The notes under the pieces were generated by a model. The model was given only the letters and a program-made list of their open reading frames with translations. It did not search any database and was not told the origin of the DNA. From Planctomycetota bacterium (GTDB lineage: Bacteria > Planctomycetota > JAJSAM01 > JAJVHW01), in contig JAJVHW010000088.1 in the NCBI GenBank assembly GCA_022072415.1, forward strand, positions 1 to 44,105: DNA of 44,105 bases, written 5' to 3'. This document shows positions 39,401-44,105 of this stretch, one piece after another. The position numbers and the translations under genes are program-made. How positions within the stretch are numbered: the first letter of the stretch is position 1; each line of letters starts with the position of its first letter.

Positions 39401-41562
39401 ACAACGTCCTCTCGCTGACCGACGACAACGGGAACGAGACGCTCTACGAGTACGACCTGCTCCACCGCTTGGTCGAGAAGACCTACGAGGACTCGAACAC
39501 GGTGGCGCTCGCTTGGGACGCGAACGGCAACCTGACTCTGCTGACCGACCAGAACGGCACCGAGATCGACCTCGTCTACGACGACAACGATCGGCTGGTG
39601 AGCCGCGACTACACGCTTGCGTCCGGCGTTGGGGGGATCACCGAGGAGACCTACCAGTGGGACGGTCTCGGCCGGATGACCTCGGCCGTCAACGACCACT
39701 CGACGGTCCAGTACACCTACGACAGCCTCTCGCGGGTCCTGACCGAGGTCCAGGGCGCGAACCCCCTCGGATCGACCGGGAAGACCGTCACCAACGAGTG
39801 GGACGCCGAGGGCAACCTCACCAAGATCACGTACCCGTCCGGCTTCGTCGTCAACCGCGAGTACGCGGAGATCTCGATGCTGACCGGACTTGAGGACGGT
39901 TCGAGCGTCTCGATCGCGACGTTCGAGCACTGGGGTCACCACCGCTCGAAGAAGACGACCTTTGGGAGCGGCGCGACCGCCAACCGGAGCTACGACGGCT
40001 ACCGCCGCCCGACCGAGATCTTCCACAAGACGTCCGGCGGGACGGAGTTCGCGGGCTTCGACTACGGCTACGACGCGAACGGGAACCCCACCTACGAGGC
40101 GCGAAGCCACGAGTCGGGCTACGGCGACGTCTACACGTACGACCGCGCCGACCGGCTCGTCAAGGCGCTGACCGCGGTCGATGACCCGGCCGCCGAGGCG
40201 GCGAGCCCCGGGAGCCGGAGCTACTCGGACAAGCTCGAGTACAACATGGACGACGTCCACAACCTGACGTCCTACGTGAAGACGCCCTACGGCGGCTCGG
40301 CCGCGACGACCTCCTACACGACGAGCTCGATGAACCTCTACACCGTGGCCGGGGGCGTCACCCACGTCTACGACGACAACGGCAACCTGAAGGACGACGG
40401 CTCGAAGCTCTACAAGTACGACGGGCTGAACCGCCTGATCGAGGTGAAGGACAAGGGGACGAGCGCGGTCCTGATGACGGCGAAGTTCGACGCGGCGCCG
40501 TCGGCGAGCCTCCGCGGCCGGCGCTTCGAGAAGACGACCGGCTCGGTGACGACCCGGACGATCCACTCGGGCGAGGACCCGATCGAGGACTACGAAGGCG
40601 GAAGCCTCGCCCGGAAGTGGGTCTACGACGACGGGATCGACCGCCCGGTGATGATGGAGGCGCCGGACGTCGCCGACGTGGACCAGGACTCGGACACGAG
40701 CGAACTTAAGCGCTTCTACTACCACGGGCAGCTGATCGGCTCGGTTACGCACGTGACGGATTCGTCGCAGAACGTGGTCGAGAGCTACAGCTACGACCCC
40801 TGGGGAAAGGTGACGATCAAGGACCGGACCGGCGCCACGGTCTCCTCCACGCAGGTCGGGAACCCGTGGATGTTCACGGGCCGGCAGTGGGACAAGGAGG
40901 CGGGGCTCTACCACTACCGGGCGCGGGCGTACTCGCCGGAGCTGCGGAGATTTGTTCAGCGGGATCCGCTGGAGTATGTGGATGGAATGAATGCCGGGTC
41001 CTATGCGCGTGGGTCGCCGACTCGCGAGCTCGATCCATTGGGGCTTGACACGGCAGCTGCCCATCGAAAGAAGGCCGAGGAGCTGCGCAAGGAAGCTGAT
41101 CAAGCGGATGCAGATGCAGACGCAATTGCGCTGGCGCTGAAGGATCAGGGTCTGGAAAAGCACGCTTGCAAGTGGTTGGCAACGGAAGTGGTCGCCGAAG
41201 GCGGACTCGGAACCGTGACCAAACGCTTGGCAAAACTCTGCAATACGACTCCGGAGGAGATTTACAGTAAGGGCGTCGCCGCGTTCTATTCCGGCTTTAT
41301 GGGCGGGATAATGTCGTGCTGTGGCGGCATCCCGACGTCGCTGGCTCTCAAAGCGGCGACGACCGGGATAAAGATCAAGAAAACCGTCGACGAGGTCGGC
41401 GAGCGCCCCGGTGCAGGAATCTGGGTACAAGAGCTGCTCAGATTGAGGCTCCTAGCGAAGGACAAGCGGCGGCAAGCGGATGAGGAGGAGAAGCGCGCTA
41501 ACGAGGCGCAAGAGCGGGAGGACAAGGAGAAGGAGAAGGAGAAGGCCAACCCTCCCAAGTAA
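36427..41562 (+). CDS. Secreted Rhs/YD-repeat protein with variable C-terminal tip (1711 aa)
   Basis: The signal peptide (MRALLPRLFAFAVLPFLAAAAFA) is followed by calcium-binding thrombospondin-3-like repeats (DTDGDGLTDD, DSDTDDDGWSD). A long series of YD repeats makes up residues about 180-1440 (YDALNRLKKR, YDGYRRPTEI and many more). The Rhs core ends with YDPWGKVT, FTGRQWDKEAGLYHYRARAY, FVQRDPLEY and DPLGL. The last 172 residues (from 41047) are the tip: a helical Lys/Glu/Ala part, a Gly-rich hydrophobic segment (FYSGFMGGIMSCCGGIPTSL) that may insert in membranes, and a charged Lys/Glu tail. The tip is probably a toxin carried in the Rhs cage. Its lower GC begins near 40950, just inside the conserved core. 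Confidence 0.88.
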   Translation: MRALLPRLFAFAVLPFLAAAAFAADTDGDGLTDDFETALGSDPNDSDTDDDGWSDFVEATEKGTDVTLADMDGDLTNDPTDSNPFDPGSGLLDGGSTITKTGAPTSAGYAAAGTSPMAGRGAVLTSGAVRRSYGFGAAPGRRPSLLGQMDCCGDAPAPEAVSLLDFELRLEYSSQSAFDGRVGKGWFAPLLDTAYTVDGSGNFTVLREDGVQVTYTNSSGIFTSPAGMRDELTLSAGVYTRTTPEGMSWTYSGGLLDEVSDRFGNSIALSHGSGGETTSVTDTRGNSHTFSYYSGTGRLSTMTVQGGAGWSFTYNTKGQLLGVTGPATTLFPAGITREFRYVNGSSSSALNGNLLIEIDGRGNSALRYAYDSSDRVTKQYIDSWSNYVAFDYSDVANRKVTVTDRAGNEKVYEWAATTLAIASLVEKTNRGVRSGEGDYTTTWGSNTAGYITSVTLPRGNGAKWTLNSAQLPTEERRKEVMSAADGSGDIVHTWTLDSAKYYAPSSYTDPRGNTTSFTLNSKGQPTTITFPTLTHVTPNQTVTHGYTYNTDGTVASFTDGEGKVTSWSYYSTGTKTGLLESVVRDDGGLDLTTTWDYTSWGGPASVTDPRGNTTTLTAERYGNVTEIAAPSALGYVTKFEYTANLGVTKVSRKNIDYDGTWLTTPAWWETSYARHPNNKVASMQEMVTASASRSTSFSFDANDNVIAQERGPVRTEWTYDERDLVYTQVRDPGTGHIQATDTFHYDGNRNLTSHVNPRSKTATKTWDLFDRMTAAVTPIGHYRTTDYDKAGNVTDAKAYAEAGATDLLLEHTKHTYDAMNRRWKEEGLLQGTTDQWLARTFTLDKRGLMTAHSDRRGYDTLHEWDGAGRLVEEEDAAGNIRAYTLDANGNVTALSETEKLHGSSTTETYVTEFEHDALNRLKKRSVVDRTNSSNKLVTEYKLDALGFLRRTIDPRGYATTRSRDGLGRVTEESREVSASGSMVTGTAWDDHDNVLSLTDDNGNETLYEYDLLHRLVEKTYEDSNTVALAWDANGNLTLLTDQNGTEIDLVYDDNDRLVSRDYTLASGVGGITEETYQWDGLGRMTSAVNDHSTVQYTYDSLSRVLTEVQGANPLGSTGKTVTNEWDAEGNLTKITYPSGFVVNREYAEISMLTGLEDGSSVSIATFEHWGHHRSKKTTFGSGATANRSYDGYRRPTEIFHKTSGGTEFAGFDYGYDANGNPTYEARSHESGYGDVYTYDRADRLVKALTAVDDPAAEAASPGSRSYSDKLEYNMDDVHNLTSYVKTPYGGSAATTSYTTSSMNLYTVAGGVTHVYDDNGNLKDDGSKLYKYDGLNRLIEVKDKGTSAVLMTAKFDAAPSASLRGRRFEKTTGSVTTRTIHSGEDPIEDYEGGSLARKWVYDDGIDRPVMMEAPDVADVDQDSDTSELKRFYYHGQLIGSVTHVTDSSQNVVESYSYDPWGKVTIKDRTGATVSSTQVGNPWMFTGRQWDKEAGLYHYRARAYSPELRRFVQRDPLEYVDGMNAGSYARGSPTRELDPLGLDTAAAHRKKAEELRKEADQADADADAIALALKDQGLEKHACKWLATEVVAEGGLGTVTKRLAKLCNTTPEEIYSKGVAAFYSGFMGGIMSCCGGIPTSLALKAATTGIKIKKTVDEVGERPGAGIWVQELLRLRLLAKDKRRQADEEEKRANEAQEREDKEKEKEKANPPK

Positions 41563-41639
41563 TCACATCCTACCATCTGGCGGGTCCCGAGCCGGACCGA
41601 GCCGAGAAGCGAACCGTGCAGTTTGGAGGAATCTAGTCG

Positions 41640-43076
41640 ATGCGGACTGATGGAGCCAAGAGACGTATGACGATGTCCGGTGCGCACGCCACTCTGATAC
41701 TCGCGCTTGCGCATGGCGCGTGTGGAAATCCGTCGAAAGAACCCGATCGCGCTCCACGTCCGCGCAGCTCGACCACAACCTGCAGCTCAGGCCCGGAACC
41801 AGCCGATCGACCGCGAGCCGGCTCTGCCAACCTAATCTCACCGACCGCACTGACTGGCCTTTATGATGAGCTCACCGAGGAGCTCAAACGGTCCGGATTG
41901 CTCGTCGATTTGGACAACGTCTACCGGGACGATGAGCGCACGCGGGAGCGCGACGAGATTCTTGTCACGGCCGCAGCTCGTCGGCTCAGAGCCATAGGTG
42001 GCATCTCTTGGACTTCTGAGATTCCGGATTGGCATCCAGACCTGGCCGATGACCCGGCGGTCGCTCATGCAGTCGCGCACCTTGATCCAGCCTGGGGAGA
42101 GGTGGCGCGTGCTGTGGGTGATGCGTCTGCGATTCAATTCATCACCATGGGCAGTACTCAGGTAGCCGAATGGCAGCCAGAACTCCTCGCAGGTTGGGTT
42201 TGCGTGTATTGGGCATACGTTGGAGCAGCTGCGCAGCCAGGCTCCGAGGTGCGAATGCGCGCTACGGAGCAACTGATTCTACTCGGAAACAAGTTCCGAG
42301 CGAACTTCCTGGCGGGTTTCGTGCGTGGCACGATCGTGCCCATGGATCGGGCTTGTGACCTGCTGCAGGTCGCGTTGGGCGATCCGGAGCGCCCGGCGAC
42401 GTACGACAGCGTGATAGCGGCCGGTCTCGGTGTTGATTTGCGGTCAGCGCTGGTGCGTGCACTGATGGCCGAGCGAGCAACGGTCGTTGCTGACGGGAGA
42501 TCCGGAACTCTCGGTGGCATGAGGCTAGTTGGCAGATTGCTCAACACGGAGATTCGAGGAGTTGGAGACGAGCAACTCGTTGAGGGAGTGCGCGGTTACT
42601 GTCGCGCAGTTTCCGCGCTGGTTGCGGCGGTGAAGGAGGATACGGACTGGTGTTGGCGAGGCGCAATGGTGGCGATCGAGACTGAGTGTGCGCGTTCAGC
42701 GACTCGGGTAGCCTGGTGGAACGACGAACTGCCTGCGCCTGAGTCAGGTACGATCGAGGTCCTGCGAATTGCACATGAAAAGGCGGCTGTGATCGCAATT
42801 CGTTCGCGGCTTGCGTTGTTGGCCCTGCGCGTGGCAGAGCATGGCCGGACTCGCGGCCGGCTGCCGCAGTCGATACACGAGATTGAAAGCCCAGTGTTGT
42901 CGTCCGCCGTACGCGAAGCGTGCGCGTCATCGGACGAGTTCGAGTACGAGGTGGAGGCCGGAGTAGCTCGTATCAGGTTGCGTGCAGAGCGGATGCGACA
43001 GTTGGAGTCGCGGATGGCGCACATTGACCCGGCGGAACTGCAACGACAGTTCGAGTGGGAAGTTCGGATCTGGTGA
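41640..43076 (+). CDS. Lipoprotein-like protein of unknown function, candidate Rhs-linked gene (478 aa)
   Basis: The N-terminus has a hydrophobic stretch ending in LALAHGACGN, a weak lipobox, followed by a Pro/Arg/Ser-rich linker. The body is helical with VYWAYVGAAAQPG and ERATVVADGRSG. Near the C-terminus LALLALRVAEHGRTRG then LPQSIHEI resembles a stretch common in planctomycete secreted proteins. GGAGGA lies 9 nt upstream of the ATG at 41640. Its codon use is less GC-rich than the upstream Rhs core and like the Rhs tip, so the two may have arrived together. It could be the immunity protein for the tip, though it is large for that. Confidence 0.65.
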   Translation: MRTDGAKRRMTMSGAHATLILALAHGACGNPSKEPDRAPRPRSSTTTCSSGPEPADRPRAGSANLISPTALTGLYDELTEELKRSGLLVDLDNVYRDDERTRERDEILVTAAARRLRAIGGISWTSEIPDWHPDLADDPAVAHAVAHLDPAWGEVARAVGDASAIQFITMGSTQVAEWQPELLAGWVCVYWAYVGAAAQPGSEVRMRATEQLILLGNKFRANFLAGFVRGTIVPMDRACDLLQVALGDPERPATYDSVIAAGLGVDLRSALVRALMAERATVVADGRSGTLGGMRLVGRLLNTEIRGVGDEQLVEGVRGYCRAVSALVAAVKEDTDWCWRGAMVAIETECARSATRVAWWNDELPAPESGTIEVLRIAHEKAAVIAIRSRLALLALRVAEHGRTRGRLPQSIHEIESPVLSSAVREACASSDEFEYEVEAGVARIRLRAERMRQLESRMAHIDPAELQRQFEWEVRIW

Positions 43077-43442
43077 CAGGGCGATAGCTCAGCTAGGAGC
43101 CGCATCGAGTCGCCGTACCACTCGGGTAACTGATGAGAGGCCAAGTGTCAGGTGATCGTGCACACCCGGTTCGCGTCTAACTGGCATCTCAGCGGGTCCG
43201 GTCCGGCCGTTCGAGGCCCAGCTACCGATCACGACATTCGGTTGCTTTCTGACGGATGATCGTCACTTCGGGCGTTCGGGAGCGGCCGATCCGGTCGGGC
43301 CGGGCCTCGCCGTGTATTCGGCCGGTCGCGGAGGGCGGTTCTGGTGCGAGGAACCGGCCGACAACGCCGTGACGTCGCAGCGCAACGGGCACGTCGGCGG
43401 CGCTGCCGCGACCTGTCGAGCACGACATGGGGACCAACTTGC
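43077..43442. other. Gene-free region with tRNA-like fragment and possible IS end
   Basis: No gene is supported. GGGCGATAGCTCAGCTAGG at 43080-43098 looks like the 5' acceptor and D arm of a tRNA, but no anticodon arm or matching 3' half follows at the right distance. It may be a tRNA remnant or chance. TGTCAGGTGATC at 43146 resembles the TGT-type end of an insertion sequence and could be the left end of the element whose transposase lies at 43443. Confidence 0.3.
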
Positions 43443-44105
43443 TCAGACGCAGACCGCGCAGCGCGCGGCGCGATGCACCTCCAGTCTGCGGCGTCGGGCC
43501 GCCGACTTCGCTGCTTCGAGCACGGCCGGGACGTGTCCGCCGGTGCCGAAGTACATCTCGTCGGGCGTCTGCCCGTCGAAGGCGGAGTGGGGCAGGCGAC
43601 GGTTGTGCTCCTCGACGTAGAACGCCACGAGGCGCCTGACGGCGTCGGGCGTGTCGAGGCGGTTCAAGCAGAGCCACTGGTGCTTGAGCACGCGCCAGAA
43701 CGCTTCGATCATCGAGTTGGAGAAGTCGATCTCGGTCCCAGCGAGGACGCGCCGGAGGCGTCCGTCGTTCACGAGCGCATCGACAGCGCCGTTGCGGTTC
43801 TCGACGCCGGAATCGGCGAGGAGCAGGGGCGGATTGTGTTCTTCGCCGAGGTGCCGTCCGGCGTCCACGAGCAGCGAAGCCGTGATCCCCGGGTCGAAGC
43901 GGTCTGCCACGCGCCATGCCAGGATGCGTCGCGAGAAGTTGTCGATCACGGCATGGACGTACACGCGGGAACCGTCGAGCCCGGGTTTGACACTCGCTAG
44001 AGGCACATCGTCGTAAGTATGCGAGGGAGCGCAAGTTGCGGCGGCACGCTGGAATCGCGTGTATCTATGCCGTTGGAGGCAGGTCTCGGACGTCCAGGAC
44101 GTCCT
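43443..44105 (-). CDS. IS transposase, integrase-core (rve) domain, partial at window end
   Basis: This is a DDE transposase of IS481/IS3 type. VYVHAVIDNFSRRILAWRVA, LADSGVENRN (second Asp), SNSMIEAFWRVLKHQW (Glu) and YVEEHNRRLPHSAF with GQTPDEMYFGTGG are the hallmarks of its C-terminal half. The frame is open to the window edge. A GTG at 44006 would give 187 aa, too short for a full enzyme. Upstream of KPGLDGSR the expected W-x-x-D block with the first catalytic Asp is not recognisable (PSHTYDDVPLAS instead), so the copy may be 5'-truncated or rearranged as well as cut by the window. Confidence 0.75.
   Translation of the reverse strand, partial: RTSWTSETCLQRHRYTRFQRAAATCAPSHTYDDVPLASVKPGLDGSRVYVHAVIDNFSRRILAWRVADRFDPGITASLLVDAGRHLGEEHNPPLLLADSGVENRNGAVDALVNDGRLRRVLAGTEIDFSNSMIEAFWRVLKHQWLCLNRLDTPDAVRRLVAFYVEEHNRRLPHSAFDGQTPDEMYFGTGGHVPAVLEAAKSAARRRRLEVHRAARCAVCV

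Noticed and set aside
36196-41430. 1744-codon open frame on the minus strand opposite the Rhs gene
   Set aside because: It lacks domains, is dominated by Arg/Val/Pro/Gly, and mirrors the G/C third positions of the Rhs gene. The plus-strand frame has clear YD repeats and a signal peptide.
1-44105. CRISPR arrays, rRNA genes and a tRNA-Sec gene
   Set aside because: No regularly spaced repeats with unique spacers were seen, no rRNA sequence was recognised, and the only complete tRNA found is tRNA-Pro. This was by eye only.

Overview
The window is about 70% GC, with long overlapping open frames caused by G/C-ending codons. The gene content suggests an environmental, probably Gram-negative bacterium. 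A secreted selenoprotein, a receiver protein with a C-terminal zinc ribbon, an Rhs protein with calcium-type repeats, and a lipoprotein-like product carrying an EHG-x-x-R-x-x-LP stretch lean toward Planctomycetota. No marker gene settles this.

Region 1 (1-6694) looks like stable chromosome. A secreted protein of unknown function lies divergent from a membrane-anchored protein and a HAD hydrolase. A 252-bp element bounded by near-perfect inverted repeats sits between the hydrolase and a receiver-domain protein. Next is a secreted thioredoxin-fold protein whose frame is interrupted by one TGA exactly where the first redox cysteine belongs. I read this as a selenocysteine protein (U-P-P-C) with a SECIS-like hairpin just downstream. 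A tRNA-Pro(CGG) closes the region.

Region 2 (6695 to about 29500) is a mobile element that starts at the 3' end of that tRNA. It carries a SIR2 protein, a PD-(D/E)XK-like nuclease, a tyrosine integrase, a PIN-like protein, an AlpA/Xis-like HTH and a possible HEPN protein. A leftward block follows: HTH, replication-initiation-like protein, P27 small terminase, a small protein, and a ParB-methyltransferase. A rightward block holds a serine recombinase, a second small-terminase candidate, a large terminase and a DUF2924 protein. Two AlbA/Schlafen-type proteins lie around them. At the far end is a leftward series of small paralogues and three divergent sigma-like proteins, one with a His/Cys-rich tail. 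Integration, excision, replication and DNA-packaging genes are present, but no portal, capsid or tail gene is visible. The element therefore resembles a phage satellite or packaging island rather than a full prophage.

Region 3 (29780-44105) holds an EEP-family nuclease/phosphatase, a CusB-CusA type heavy-metal efflux pair with unusual insertions, and a small secreted helical protein. A 1711-residue Rhs/YD-repeat protein follows, whose C-terminal tip is of clearly lower GC. Then come a lower-GC lipoprotein-like gene and an IS transposase cut by the window end.

Readings of function rest on motifs seen by eye. No similarity search was possible.
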